A stretch of 58,842 nucleotides of DNA, taken from positions 1-58,842 of the forward strand of contig RQOU01000059.1 in NCBI GenBank assembly GCA_008373165.1, in the 5' to 3' direction. The notes beneath the pieces were generated by a model. That model was not told the origin of the DNA, made no database searches, and saw nothing but the letters and a program-made list of their open reading frames with translations. Position numbers and translations under genes: made by a program. This document shows positions 8,921 through 17,541 of this stretch, piece after piece; position 1 is the stretch's first letter; every line of letters begins with the position of its first letter. This DNA is from SAR202 cluster bacterium (GTDB taxonomy: Bacteria; Chloroflexota; Dehalococcoidia; Lucifugimonadales; Lucifugimonadaceae).

Positions 8921-11293
8921 TTAGGTTGAGCGTCGAATTATCAATTTGTCGGTGGTATTTTCATCAACATGTTTCCGATCGAGTGGAATGAAATGTTGAG
9001 AGTTTTGCATCCAAGAGTCTAGTTGATCACAGTAGTTAACACTTCCTGGGTTTCCTGATTGACCGGCTGCGTCTACTGCCCAAAGCCCAGGCGGGTCATC
9101 AGAGAGGTCGGCGATTAGCCTGTAGTTTGCACCCATCACGGCCAAATAATTGGGGTCAAACCCCGTGTTTGAAACGGTGATCCCACTACCGCTGACTCCT
9201 TGTCCCCCGCGACTTAGTCGGCTGAAAATTGGTCCCATCTGTGCGAGGGGATGGTAGAGGTGTACTTTATGTATAGTGCCCCAATTCCACTTAGATTTAT
9301 CTTGACCTACATCTTTGGAGAGATTATCGATCGTTTTATCCATTGCTCGACGAGCTGATTTGGCCCGTTCGCCTGAGGGGAACCAATTACTGGTGTCCTT
9401 CGTCAGAAGTTCCGTCGACAATCCACTTGAGGCTCCAGCCATAAGCGGCACCAAGTTTGCAGGAAATCGGGCAGCTGCTACTTCTTCTGTCCAGTTAGCA
9501 AAAAATACTTCGAAAAGAGATGCTCCTACACTATCGGTAGACATTCTTCCATCCCAGTTTTTAAGAATGTTAATTTCTTCATCCAGGTTGTTGGCATTTG
9601 TACCTGTTAGTAGCTGTAACAAGCCAGGGATGGTATCGACTGCTCGTTGTGCAACGACATCCATTTGCATTTCATTTACAGTTTCCCGAGTGTGTGTTGC
9701 TTCCGATTCGATCATCTCCCGTATCCGTTGCGCCCTGTATCCGCTGCTCCATACTCCCGATAATGGATATGGGAAGTCTTCAGGGGCTGTTCGATTATTT
9801 GCAGACCTGATCCATCCGTTTGACGGATCTGTAATCGATGGCATTTCTTCGAATCGGATAGTTTCGTTCCATTGATGTTCCGGATCCCATCCTGGTCTGT
9901 ATCCGCGATCCCAGTCTTTTTTAATCGGTAATCGTCCACTCGCCTGATATCCGATATGTCCTTCGGAATCGGCGAATACGAAGCTAAATGTTGGGACGAT
10001 CCAGGGGCGTAGTGCTTTTCGAAATTCGTTAGCAGTGTTGGCGCGGTTCATATCCAGCATGCTTGATATTTCATCACAGGGGTCTTCACCCATCCATCGC
10101 AGTGAAACAGGTCCAGTATGAGAAGCAGCTTCGGGAATAATCTCATCAACGATGGGGCCATTTCTCGTTCGGCGAATTGTTCGTGTGACCGGGCTTTGGC
10201 CTTTGACAGTAATTGTTGCCGTGGTCTTAACGGCTTGTTCCCATTGTCCGTCGTAGAGGTAGTAACCAGGTTTTTCGGGGTTTTCTTTTTCCTTGTATAG
10301 ATCCCTTTGAGCACATATGTTGTTGGTTAATCCCCATGCAACTTTTTCGTTACGACCGAACAGCAATCCCGGCACTCCAGCGTAACCCGTTCCTGCCACG
10401 TTGAATCCTGCTCCCGAGAGGTGAGCTTCGTACCAGCAGGATATGCTTCCAAAGGCTATATGAGGATCACTGGCGACTAAAGGCAGGCCAGAGGCGGTCA
10501 GTTGCCCAGCGATTGTCCAGTTGTTGCTTCCCTGTCCTTCGGATGAGTCGCTGACTGTTTGGCCCACACTACCAATGTTTGAGTGTCGCGCTGGGTACAT
10601 TCCTTTTGCAACGATGCTTTCATTTTCTGCCTCGCCGGTTAGAAAAGCTTTATAGAGTTCGTCGTTATCGAGAGTTTGCTTTGCCAGTTCTGGAATCACG
10701 ATTATTGGGAGCCGTCCGGTTAGATACCAACGAAGTTCTGCCCAGATAGCGACCGAATCCGCAGAGGTCCATGATTCTGGGCTGTAATCCAGTAGGTCGA
10801 ATTCGATCGGCAACAGATCACCAGATTCGATCATAAATTCGTTTATTCCACTGGAAAATGCGTCAAGCCGCGTGCGCGTGCGAACCGACATTCTGCGTAC
10901 TTCTGCTTCGGCTAATTGAGTCAATCCTAGTGTGTGTGAAATCGTATCCGTCTCGAGAGATGATGGTCCTAGAACTTCAGATAGTTGTCCCATTGCCTTT
11001 CGTCGCAGGTAGTCGAGTTGCCACAACCGATCCTGAGCCATTGCGTATCCATATCCAAAGAAGAGATCTTCGTCTCGTTCGGCATAAATGTGTGGGATCC
11101 CCCACTTGTCCCTAAGGATTTCGGCGTTGGCTGATGACGTTCGGGATCCTTGTGACGACGGCACTCGTGAAGCCAACTGTGTCGACCACCATTTTTCGAA
11201 TTGTTCATTGGATAAACCTGCAGCAGAACAGACTTCTTCTATCGAATCACCAGCGCCGAGTTTTTTGAGTAGTGACTTGTCGTTTATTTTCAC
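8921..11293 (-). CDS. Penicillin acylase family (Ntn-hydrolase) amidase
   Basis: 790 residues. The autoproteolytic site is GSNNW, with the new N-terminal nucleophile S256 following GQG, and SDPH lies about 20 residues later. The alpha region (about 56-250) starts with the family's LRDKWGIPHIYA. The family hydrolyses amide bonds of acyl side chains, including penicillins, N-acyl-homoserine lactones and N-acyl amino acids. Most members are exported, but no signal peptide is visible here. Instead the first ~45 residues form a charged helical segment resembling a small helical domain (IEEVCSAAGLSNEQFEKWW). The start is GTG with GGAG six bases upstream. First gene of the acylase-monooxygenase-enolase operon. 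Substrate unknown. Confidence 0.9.
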   Translation of the reverse strand: MKINDKSLLKKLGAGDSIEEVCSAAGLSNEQFEKWWSTQLASRVPSSQGSRTSSANAEILRDKWGIPHIYAERDEDLFFGYGYAMAQDRLWQLDYLRRKAMGQLSEVLGPSSLETDTISHTLGLTQLAEAEVRRMSVRTRTRLDAFSSGINEFMIESGDLLPIEFDLLDYSPESWTSADSVAIWAELRWYLTGRLPIIVIPELAKQTLDNDELYKAFLTGEAENESIVAKGMYPARHSNIGSVGQTVSDSSEGQGSNNWTIAGQLTASGLPLVASDPHIAFGSISCWYEAHLSGAGFNVAGTGYAGVPGLLFGRNEKVAWGLTNNICAQRDLYKEKENPEKPGYYLYDGQWEQAVKTTATITVKGQSPVTRTIRRTRNGPIVDEIIPEAASHTGPVSLRWMGEDPCDEISSMLDMNRANTANEFRKALRPWIVPTFSFVFADSEGHIGYQASGRLPIKKDWDRGYRPGWDPEHQWNETIRFEEMPSITDPSNGWIRSANNRTAPEDFPYPLSGVWSSGYRAQRIREMIESEATHTRETVNEMQMDVVAQRAVDTIPGLLQLLTGTNANNLDEEINILKNWDGRMSTDSVGASLFEVFFANWTEEVAAARFPANLVPLMAGASSGLSTELLTKDTSNWFPSGERAKSARRAMDKTIDNLSKDVGQDKSKWNWGTIHKVHLYHPLAQMGPIFSRLSRGGQGVSGSGITVSNTGFDPNYLAVMGANYRLIADLSDDPPGLWAVDAAGQSGNPGSVNYCDQLDSWMQNSQHFIPLDRKHVDENTTDKLIIRRST

Positions 11294-11644
11294 TTCAATC
11301 TCCGGATTGGGCTTGATGCCGTGTCATTTACTTGCCAATATGTTTCGGTTTTTCATATCAGGCGGATTTGCTTATGTATCTGCTGCGAGAGCGCTATATT
11401 CGCATAAAGCGCTACTGTTTGTATATTGGTGGTCGAAAGAGAAAATCTGAATACACTTATTGCAATTTCACTCAGAGGTTTAAATGTCTGAGTGTTTGAC
11501 TAATTGAGAAATTTGGTCGAACCTCATTCTGTAACACTTACTTATCTAGTTTTATATGTTGTCTACATTTATCAAGTAGTGCTTGAATATTCAGTGAGTT
11601 TCCGATCGAAAATACCTGTGCAAGAGGGATAGTGAGATCAATTT
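11294..11644. other. 351-bp divergent intergenic region
   Basis: It separates the divergent acylase operon and a galactonate-dehydratase-like gene. No coding potential is seen. It holds two AGCGCT palindromes 12 bp apart (11390-11395 and 11408-11413) and an 8-bp inverted repeat, CACTCAGA/TCTGAGTG (11469-11476 and 11487-11494, 10-nt spacer). These are candidate operators or hairpins. No convincing -35/-10 pair was found. Confidence 0.5.
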
Positions 11645-12829
11645 ATGAAAATTACCGCAATAGAAACATTTGTAGTGGATGCCGGATGGCGTCCCTGGCA
11701 ATACGTGGCTGTCAGGACTGACGAAGGCATAACGGGCTATGGCGAAATGTCGGATGGAAGAAACCCGTATGGGATAGTAGGAGCAGTTACTGATTTTTTT
11801 CCAATTCTCAAGGGACAAGATCCACTGGCAGTTGAAAAACGTTATTGGGATATGTATCGCTTGGCCAGACAGTCAACCGGGGGAATCGCTGCAAAAGCTA
11901 TCGCAGGGATTGAATTGGCATTATGGGATATCAAGGGCAAGGCACTTGGGGTTCCTGTTTACGCTTTATTTGGTGGACCGACCCGGCAGAGCCAGCAGGT
12001 TTACTGGTCACACTGCGGCACCTCGCGTGTTCGAGCACATGAATTAATAGGTGTTCCACCGCTCGACTCATTTGAGGCTGTTGCCGAACTAGGCGCAGAG
12101 GTTCGGGAGAAGGGGTTTAAAGCGCTTAAGACCAACATCAATTATCCTGGACCAAAAGCTCATCCTTATGATGGTGGATTTGGTACTGGTGCAACTGATC
12201 AGAACGTTACCTGGCAGACACTTGAGCATGTGGAAAAATACATCACTGCTTTTGAACGAGGTACAAAGGGTCAGGTTCAGATTGCCCTTGATCTTAATTT
12301 TCACTTTAAGCCACTCGCAGCGCGCCAGATTTGCAATGTTATGGAGCAATTCAACACCATGTGGGTCGAGGTTGATATGTATGAGCCCGAAGGACTTGCG
12401 GAAGTGAAGGCTGGAACAATGGTTCCTGTCACATCAGGCGAAAATTTGTTTGGAATACGTGAGTACCGACCCTATTTTGAGAATCGTTCAATGGATAACG
12501 TGATGATAGATGTACCGTGGAATGGTTTTGCACGTTCTCGCGATATTGCGATGCTCGCCGAAAGTTACGAACTGAACATTGCTCCGCATAACTATTACTC
12601 TCACCTTTCTACCATGCATTCGATTAATTTGTGCGCATCCGTTCCAAATGTACGAATTATGGAAGCTGATATTGACGATGTACCCTGGAAGGATGAAATC
12701 ACCGGTGGGCCCCTCGATTACACCGGTGGTGAGCTGCAGATTCCCACCAAGCCCGGTTGGGGTGTGGATCTGGATGAAGACGTAGCTCGAGCACATGTGT
12801 GGGAATCAGGCAGGGGTCCTGGGTTTTAA
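11645..12829 (+). CDS. Enolase superfamily protein, galactonate-dehydratase-like
   Basis: 394 residues with the mandelate racemase/muconate lactonizing N-domain (capping) and C-terminal barrel. Seen are ALWDIKGKALGVP in the capping/linker region, ALKTNIN at the second-strand position (KxN instead of KxK), the metal ligands D in ALDLNFHF and E in WVEVDMYEP, a third acid in TSGEN, and the catalytic histidine region APHNYYSH. The KxN and histidine pattern is that of the galactonate/mannonate dehydratase side of the superfamily and not of racemases. It is monocistronic and divergent from the acylase operon. The acid-sugar substrate is unknown. Confidence 0.85.
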   Translation: MKITAIETFVVDAGWRPWQYVAVRTDEGITGYGEMSDGRNPYGIVGAVTDFFPILKGQDPLAVEKRYWDMYRLARQSTGGIAAKAIAGIELALWDIKGKALGVPVYALFGGPTRQSQQVYWSHCGTSRVRAHELIGVPPLDSFEAVAELGAEVREKGFKALKTNINYPGPKAHPYDGGFGTGATDQNVTWQTLEHVEKYITAFERGTKGQVQIALDLNFHFKPLAARQICNVMEQFNTMWVEVDMYEPEGLAEVKAGTMVPVTSGENLFGIREYRPYFENRSMDNVMIDVPWNGFARSRDIAMLAESYELNIAPHNYYSHLSTMHSINLCASVPNVRIMEADIDDVPWKDEITGGPLDYTGGELQIPTKPGWGVDLDEDVARAHVWESGRGPGF

Positions 12830-12974
12830 GCATTGAGGATATTGAGAAACTGAACGAAAAACGGGGGGACATGTTACGATCTCTCGTCGGTGATTGTTTC
12901 TTTGCTGCAGAGATATAGTAGTGATGGGCAGTCTAGTTTTAAATAAATAAAGCATGGGCACGAAACCATTTGGT

Positions 12975-13019
12975 GAAAATCACCTCAATATGACTTACAC
13001 AGTCATCCTGGTGATTTTC
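12975..13019 (+). promoter_or_regulatory. Two-tier inverted repeat ahead of a lipoprotein gene
   Basis: GAAAATCACC (12975-12984) pairs with GGTGATTTTC (13010-13019). Nested inside is ATGACT-tacac-AGTCAT, giving a long hairpin with a small internal loop. It ends 18 bp before the lipoprotein ATG. It could be a terminator for the upstream enolase gene, although its T run is inside the stem, or a leader structure or operator for the lipoprotein gene. Confidence 0.45.
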
Positions 13020-13037
13020 TGATGAAGAGACACTTAT

Positions 13038-13547
13038 ATGTATTTACCCATTAACCCGTTACTTGTTCGTCCTCGGGCACAAATTTTTGTTTTCATTGTC
13101 TTGATAATTGCCTTAATTGGAATTTCTTGCGGAGGATCTGATGAATCGGCCGATGATCCAGATCTTGACGCTGTACAAATCACGCTTCCAGACGGGGTTT
13201 TTACTGCTGACGATGTAGCTGCTGTGGGATGGAAAAAATCCAAAGAACTTTCCCCTGAAACGTTGCCTGGCGCAACTAGTGTTTGGTATGGGTTCTATCA
13301 GCAACGCGACGTCGAAGTGCGCGTGTATGAATCCCAGGAAAAAGCTATCAGCATGGGGCAGGATCTAGCGGATACAGCGACTGGGCGACGCAAGCCAAGC
13401 TCAATGATTGACTCAGGTGCAATCACTAATGCACAAACCAACACACGCACTAGTTACTTGTCCTACGCAATTGTCGGTAATTTGATTTTGCTGTGCGAGA
13501 TAAAAATCGAAGACTGCCAGCCTTTGCTGGACGGTATCGGACAATAG
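13038..13547 (+). CDS. Putative lipoprotein, unknown function
   Basis: 169 residues. A hydrophobic signal (about 16-30) ends in a lipobox-like GIS-C31-GG, so the mature protein is probably lipid-anchored outside the membrane. The mature part contains FTADDVAAVGWKKSKELSPE and PGATSVWYGFY. The same pattern (FTEDDVKSIGWK, PGATTAKWGF) occurs in the lipoprotein at 28700-29338, so the two are paralogues. No known family recognised. Both end with a segment of the type VGNLxxxCE plus cysteines, which may form a disulfide. Confidence 0.75.
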   Translation: MYLPINPLLVRPRAQIFVFIVLIIALIGISCGGSDESADDPDLDAVQITLPDGVFTADDVAAVGWKKSKELSPETLPGATSVWYGFYQQRDVEVRVYESQEKAISMGQDLADTATGRRKPSSMIDSGAITNAQTNTRTSYLSYAIVGNLILLCEIKIEDCQPLLDGIGQ

Positions 13548-13701
13548 AATTTAGATTGCTTGTACACGTTGGACGGCAATACTCTGACGCTTTGTCCAAG
13601 CGATTTATAAAGTCGCTTGAGCCTTCAAAAGTGTCTTGATCTAGAGGGCTGAATGACTAATCAATGCGTGGGGTTACGTAGCCTATGCGATGAGGATTTT
13701 T

Positions 13702-14319
13702 ATGATCTATGAATTCCGGACATATGACCTTAAACCCAGGACTCTTGGACAGTACGATGCCACATTAAAGAAGTCACTGTCCGCAGGGAGGTTGGAGCAC
13801 TCAAGGCTTTTCGGGTATTGGTACTCTGAATTCGGCCTTTTGAATCAAGCCCTTCATATCTGGCCTTACGACGATCTCCAGCAGCGGACAGAAGTTCGTG
13901 AGGAGGTCAACGGCATAGATTTTTGGCCACCTGCTACAGCAGATTTATTGACTGCTCAAAATACAGAGATTTATTTTCCGGCACCGTTTAACGATGAGGC
14001 CATAACAGGCGATCATGGTCCTTATTATGAGTTGCGCACATATACCTATGCGACAGGTGATACACCAAAAGTGATCGATGCTTGGTCAAAGGCGATCCAA
14101 GAGCGTCGGAAGCATTCGGCTTTTATTGGAGCATGGTTTTCAGAGTTGGGGGATCTTAATAAATGGGCTCACATGTGGGCTTATCAATCACTTGATGAGC
14201 GAACTAAGGTACGCTCGGACATGATAGCTCGAAAGATTTGGCCACCAGCAGATAATCCCGTTCCGATTACGCAGGCGAATAAATTATTTATGCCTTTTTC
14301 TTTTAGTCCCCTGTCATGA
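13702..14319 (+). CDS. NIPSNAP family protein (two-domain)
   Basis: 205 residues from the ATG at 13702, chosen because GAGGA lies six bases upstream and NIPSNAP proteins start MIYE(F/L)RTY. An in-frame ATG at 13690 has no such site. Two tandem NIPSNAP ferredoxin-like repeats are seen, the first starting at IYEFRTYDLKP and the second at YYELRTYTYATGD, each ending in a KIWPP/DFWPPA-type motif. Bacterial members are small dimeric alpha/beta-barrel proteins of poorly defined role, often beside oxidative catabolism genes. It is convergent with the membrane protein gene at 14350. Confidence 0.88.
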   Translation: MIYEFRTYDLKPRTLGQYDATLKKSLSAGRLEHSRLFGYWYSEFGLLNQALHIWPYDDLQQRTEVREEVNGIDFWPPATADLLTAQNTEIYFPAPFNDEAITGDHGPYYELRTYTYATGDTPKVIDAWSKAIQERRKHSAFIGAWFSELGDLNKWAHMWAYQSLDERTKVRSDMIARKIWPPADNPVPITQANKLFMPFSFSPLS

Positions 14320-14349
14320 GTCAAACCTAGTCGGTTCTATGATTCGACT

Positions 14350-14901
14350 TCAAGGATTTGGGCGAGTATAACCAGCGGTTGAGTGTGCAGTCCAAAGCTG
14401 GTCGATTACCTTTCGAAGTTCATCTTTGGATTCGTCTGACACATTGCAGGTTGCCGCTATGTAGCAATTTCGTGCGTACCTGCCCTGGATATCGTAAAGC
14501 TCGTTGCAAGCCTGGTCGATCGTTTCTGCATATACAGCATCTGCCATTTTTCCAATTGCTTCTTGAGCACAAACACCAAATCTGTAATTGCCTATCTCCC
14601 ATTCGAGGGGTCCAGTTGCATTTAGCATCACCGTGCTTTGCTCTACCAAATAGGGGGCGACATACTTATCTTCCAAATTGTCTATATCTTCATATACCGA
14701 ACTCATATTGGTCGTTAAATCGTGTTCTGCCGTGATGCTACCAATGCCTTCTTGAGCAGTGTAGAAGACCTTGACCATACCGGGTGATAGTGCTATCAGC
14801 CCTATCACTACTGCAATTAATATTGTTCGCTTCGAGGGGTTAGTGATTGCCCTTTTTAAGCGTTCTGATCGTGAGTTATCTTCTTCGTATGATAGGCCCA
14901 T
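14350..14901 (-). CDS. Single-pass membrane protein, unknown function
   Basis: About 183 residues from the ATG at 14901, which has GGGG six bases upstream. The frame stays open to a TTG at 14943 with no ribosome binding site. One membrane helix (TILIAVVIGLIALSPGMV) is followed by a soluble domain of about 130 residues with five cysteines, probably external. The sequence is unlike any family I recognise. It is convergent with the NIPSNAP gene with a 30-bp gap. Confidence 0.6.
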   Translation of the reverse strand: MGLSYEEDNSRSERLKRAITNPSKRTILIAVVIGLIALSPGMVKVFYTAQEGIGSITAEHDLTTNMSSVYEDIDNLEDKYVAPYLVEQSTVMLNATGPLEWEIGNYRFGVCAQEAIGKMADAVYAETIDQACNELYDIQGRYARNCYIAATCNVSDESKDELRKVIDQLWTAHSTAGYTRPNP

Positions 14902-15119
14902 GATGTACCCCGTTCGAAACTGATCTTTGGTTTTAGTTGCCAACTATGGTCAGGCTAATTAATTATTCAGTTGAAAGTTATGGGTGAGTTTATAGGAGAA
15001 TAAATCGGAGATCTCTTTATTTTTTATGCACGGTTTTTAAATTCGACAACCTAAATATTTACGATGGTGAGACGAGAATTGTTTGGTGTGCAAAATGGTG
15101 TTGCTTATATTTTATTAAT

Positions 15120-15125
15120 TTGACA
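15120..15125 (+). promoter_or_regulatory. Candidate -35 box (TTGACA)
   Basis: A perfect TTGACA lies 85 bp ahead of the 89-residue gene. The hexamer at the 17-bp spacing is CATCCT, a poor -10 match (3 of 6), so this is only a candidate promoter for the 15211-17405 genes. Confidence 0.25.
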
Positions 15126-15210
15126 TACCATGTCGTTATGTTCATCCTGCACAGACCTGCCAGCTTGGATGTGAATTTCTAACCTGAAGAATGAGTTGTA
15201 AGTATTTCTG

Positions 15211-15480
15211 ATGACAATACAACGGATTATGTATTTGAATACGACGTCGCGAAGCCTTCGAGCTTCGGTGGTTGGATTTGCGATTCACGAGCCTGTCGAC
15301 TCAGATCCTCCTCAGATTGAAGTCGGTGTTGAAATGCCTTATGAAACGGTTCATAGCGCGATTCTCGATGGTTGGAGGGTGGTTAGCTTTCCTGCCCAGC
15401 GTGGTGGCGAAGATCCTGAGGCCGTGGGAGTGTATGGATACGAGTTTATTCTTGAGCAAATGGTGGAAATTGATGCATAA
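15211..15480 (+). CDS. Small protein (89 aa) coupled to a dioxygenase gene
   Basis: 89 residues, soluble, acidic, no family recognised. Its stop overlaps the ATG of the phytanoyl-CoA dioxygenase gene (shared ATGCATAA, 15473-15480), which argues that it is a real, cotranslated gene. The sequence reads as a compact alpha/beta domain ending in VGVYGYEFILEQMVEIDA. It could be a partner or substrate-handling protein for the dioxygenase. The function is inferred from position only. Confidence 0.55.
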   Translation: MTIQRIMYLNTTSRSLRASVVGFAIHEPVDSDPPQIEVGVEMPYETVHSAILDGWRVVSFPAQRGGEDPEAVGVYGYEFILEQMVEIDA

Positions 15481-16336
15481 CAATTACCACTCCCACTTGC
15501 TGAACGATGACCAGATAACTTCTTTTATCATTAATGGGTATCACATCGTTCATCCAGAACTGCAGACGGGGTTTAATGAAAAAATTTGTGACAGTCTTCG
15601 CTCCATGCCAGAGAACCCCGGCGAACATATAGTTGAGGCCCTACCTGCGATCTCAGTAGTGCTGGAGCATCCGGCGGTAGTTGGAGCTCTTACGAGTCTT
15701 CTGGGTTCGAAATATGTTAGAGACCCCGGCGGACACATTCATATGAATCCTCCTCGCACTCGTGCACAACCTTGGCATCAGGATGAGAGGTTTGGGCGCG
15801 GGCATCAAGATCGAGATATCGACCACGTCAAGCAACTTATGATGATGTACTACCCGCAGGACGTGACCGATGATATGGGCCCTACAGTTTTGTTACCAGG
15901 GAGTCAAAGGCGAATCGCCGCTCCCGAAACCATGGTTACGCTCGTGAATTTGCGCGGTCAGGTATTTTCGACTCTTGAAGCTGGTTCTGTTCTTTTGACC
16001 CATTACGATATCTGGCATGCTGGTACCGGGAATCGAAGTGATCGCGTCAGGTACATGATCAAATTTCCATTTTCAAGAACTGAAGAAAATGTTGAACCTT
16101 CGTGGGATCACGATACCGAAAATATTCCGGAGGTTCGGATGCGCCTAGACAGTGAGCACCCTTCAACGCTTTCACGAAATGAGTATGAAACCGACCACGG
16201 TCTTCGTGTTAGGACTTGGAACAATATGGCAGGAAGTGCGGCTATGCCTCTACGCTCGGAGGCTCACTTGGGAGGTCCATGGCCCGAATCTGGTGGTGCT
16301 ACTACAGCATCGCGTAGACGAAGAGATAACCCATAA
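15473..16336 (+). CDS. Phytanoyl-CoA dioxygenase family protein (PhyH-like)
   Basis: 287 residues from the ATG at 15473. The frame is open further upstream, but there it runs across the 89-residue gene. The Fe(II) ligands H102-x-D104 (PWHQDE) and distal H182 (DIWHAGTGN), and the 2-oxoglutarate-binding arginine (R191 or R193, in SDRVRY), are all present. It would be a non-haem iron, 2-oxoglutarate-dependent hydroxylase, and the substrate need not be phytanoyl-CoA. It is followed by an NHL-repeat gene after 43 bp and probably forms an operon with both neighbours. Confidence 0.87.
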   Translation: MHNNYHSHLLNDDQITSFIINGYHIVHPELQTGFNEKICDSLRSMPENPGEHIVEALPAISVVLEHPAVVGALTSLLGSKYVRDPGGHIHMNPPRTRAQPWHQDERFGRGHQDRDIDHVKQLMMMYYPQDVTDDMGPTVLLPGSQRRIAAPETMVTLVNLRGQVFSTLEAGSVLLTHYDIWHAGTGNRSDRVRYMIKFPFSRTEENVEPSWDHDTENIPEVRMRLDSEHPSTLSRNEYETDHGLRVRTWNNMAGSAAMPLRSEAHLGGPWPESGGATTASRRRRDNP

Positions 16337-16379
16337 TTATTTCGGATACCCAAACGGTAGAAATGTAGAGGCAAAGAAG

Positions 16380-17405
16380 ATGTCAGACGAAATAGAGAAT
16401 CAGGAATATGGATTACCTCGCTCTGGACATGAAACCCGTATTGACGGTCCGGTCGTACTGGGCGAAGGTGAATTTCAATACGAGATATCAGGTGAAAACT
16501 GGGGGCGTCTTCCAGAAGGCTGGAACTATCGAGAAGCCACAGCGGTTGCTGTAGATGAGCAGGACCGGGTCTACGTATTTAATCGAGGCACCTGTCCAAT
16601 TGTCGTCTTTGATCAGAATGGGAACATGTTAGATAGTTGGGGGGAGGGTATTTTCAATAACCCCCATGGAATATCTCTGGATTTGGACGGGAATTTATTT
16701 TGCGTGGACAGTGGGGACAGCACGGTCCGGAAATTCACTCCTGAAGGCGAGTTGTTGATGACCATAGGAGAGGCTAATCAACCTTCTCCACCTATGAGTG
16801 GCAATCCTTTCAATGCGCCTACCCACGTGGCTACTGACCCTATTTCGGGTGAGATCTACGTTGCAGATGGTTATTCGAATGCGCGAGTACATAAATTTTC
16901 GCCTAATGGTGAACTTTTGTTTTCATGGGGTGAGTCCGGGACAGATGAAGGTCAGTTCAATATTGTGCACAATATTGCTACTGACAGTTCTGGACAGGTT
17001 TATGTTGCTGATCGTGAGAATCACCGGATTCAGATATTTGGCCCAGATGGTCAATATAGAAATCAATGGGTAAATTTATCCAGGGCAGCTACGATATACG
17101 TTGACACTCGCCATGACCGTGATCTGGTGTACATAGGGGAGTACTTTGGTGGTATTGGGACTAATCACATAGCGACAGATCTTGGGCCACGTGTAACGAT
17201 AATGGACACCGACGGCAGGATTGTGGGAAGAGTTGGGACCGAGAGTTACGGTTCCCAGCCAGGACGTTTTTTCTCTCCTCATGGGATTGCAGTGGATTCC
17301 GCTGGCAACATCTACGTGGCCGAGGTATCGCATAGCGACTATGGACGGATCTGGGGTGTTTCGGACGAACTGCGTTCAATGCAGAAGATGGTGAGATTGA
17401 CTTGA
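16380..17405 (+). CDS. NHL-repeat beta-propeller protein
   Basis: 341 residues from the ATG at 16380, which has a purine-rich AGGCAAAGAAG ahead of it. The frame opens upstream at 16152, but that part overlaps the dioxygenase gene. Repeated NHL/peptidyl-glycine-lyase-type blades are seen, with motifs such as AVAVDEQDRVYVFNRG, GISLDLDGNLFCVDSG, HVATDPISGEIYVADGY, NIATDSSGQVYVADRENHR and GIAVDSAGNIYVAEV, about six in all, so one propeller. No signal peptide. Such proteins can be lyases, lactonases or binding scaffolds. Being next to a dioxygenase suggests a role with the same substrate, unproven. Confidence 0.85.
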   Translation: MSDEIENQEYGLPRSGHETRIDGPVVLGEGEFQYEISGENWGRLPEGWNYREATAVAVDEQDRVYVFNRGTCPIVVFDQNGNMLDSWGEGIFNNPHGISLDLDGNLFCVDSGDSTVRKFTPEGELLMTIGEANQPSPPMSGNPFNAPTHVATDPISGEIYVADGYSNARVHKFSPNGELLFSWGESGTDEGQFNIVHNIATDSSGQVYVADRENHRIQIFGPDGQYRNQWVNLSRAATIYVDTRHDRDLVYIGEYFGGIGTNHIATDLGPRVTIMDTDGRIVGRVGTESYGSQPGRFFSPHGIAVDSAGNIYVAEVSHSDYGRIWGVSDELRSMQKMVRLT

Positions 17406-17541
17406 TCGTGCCAGATGTCTGCCCGGCTTTTGATCAGATTTTTTGGAATATCTTTTTTGGGCTTGTTTACAACCATGAAGATACCGTTTCGTATTCTTCG
17501 GTGAGTCTCGATTCATGGCGTCGACGAATCTCATGGTGCTT

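Noticed and set aside
9315-9875. 186-codon frame opposite the penicillin acylase gene
   Set aside because: Antisense shadow of a well-supported gene; low-complexity serine/arginine-rich translation without motifs.
15272-15472. N-terminal extension of the dioxygenase by 67 codons
   Set aside because: It overlaps the 89-residue gene almost entirely; the family's usual N terminus fits the ATG at 15473.
16152-16379. N-terminal extension of the NHL protein by 76 codons
   Set aside because: It overlaps the dioxygenase gene in another frame and shows no NHL pattern; the ATG at 16380 has a purine-rich site ahead.
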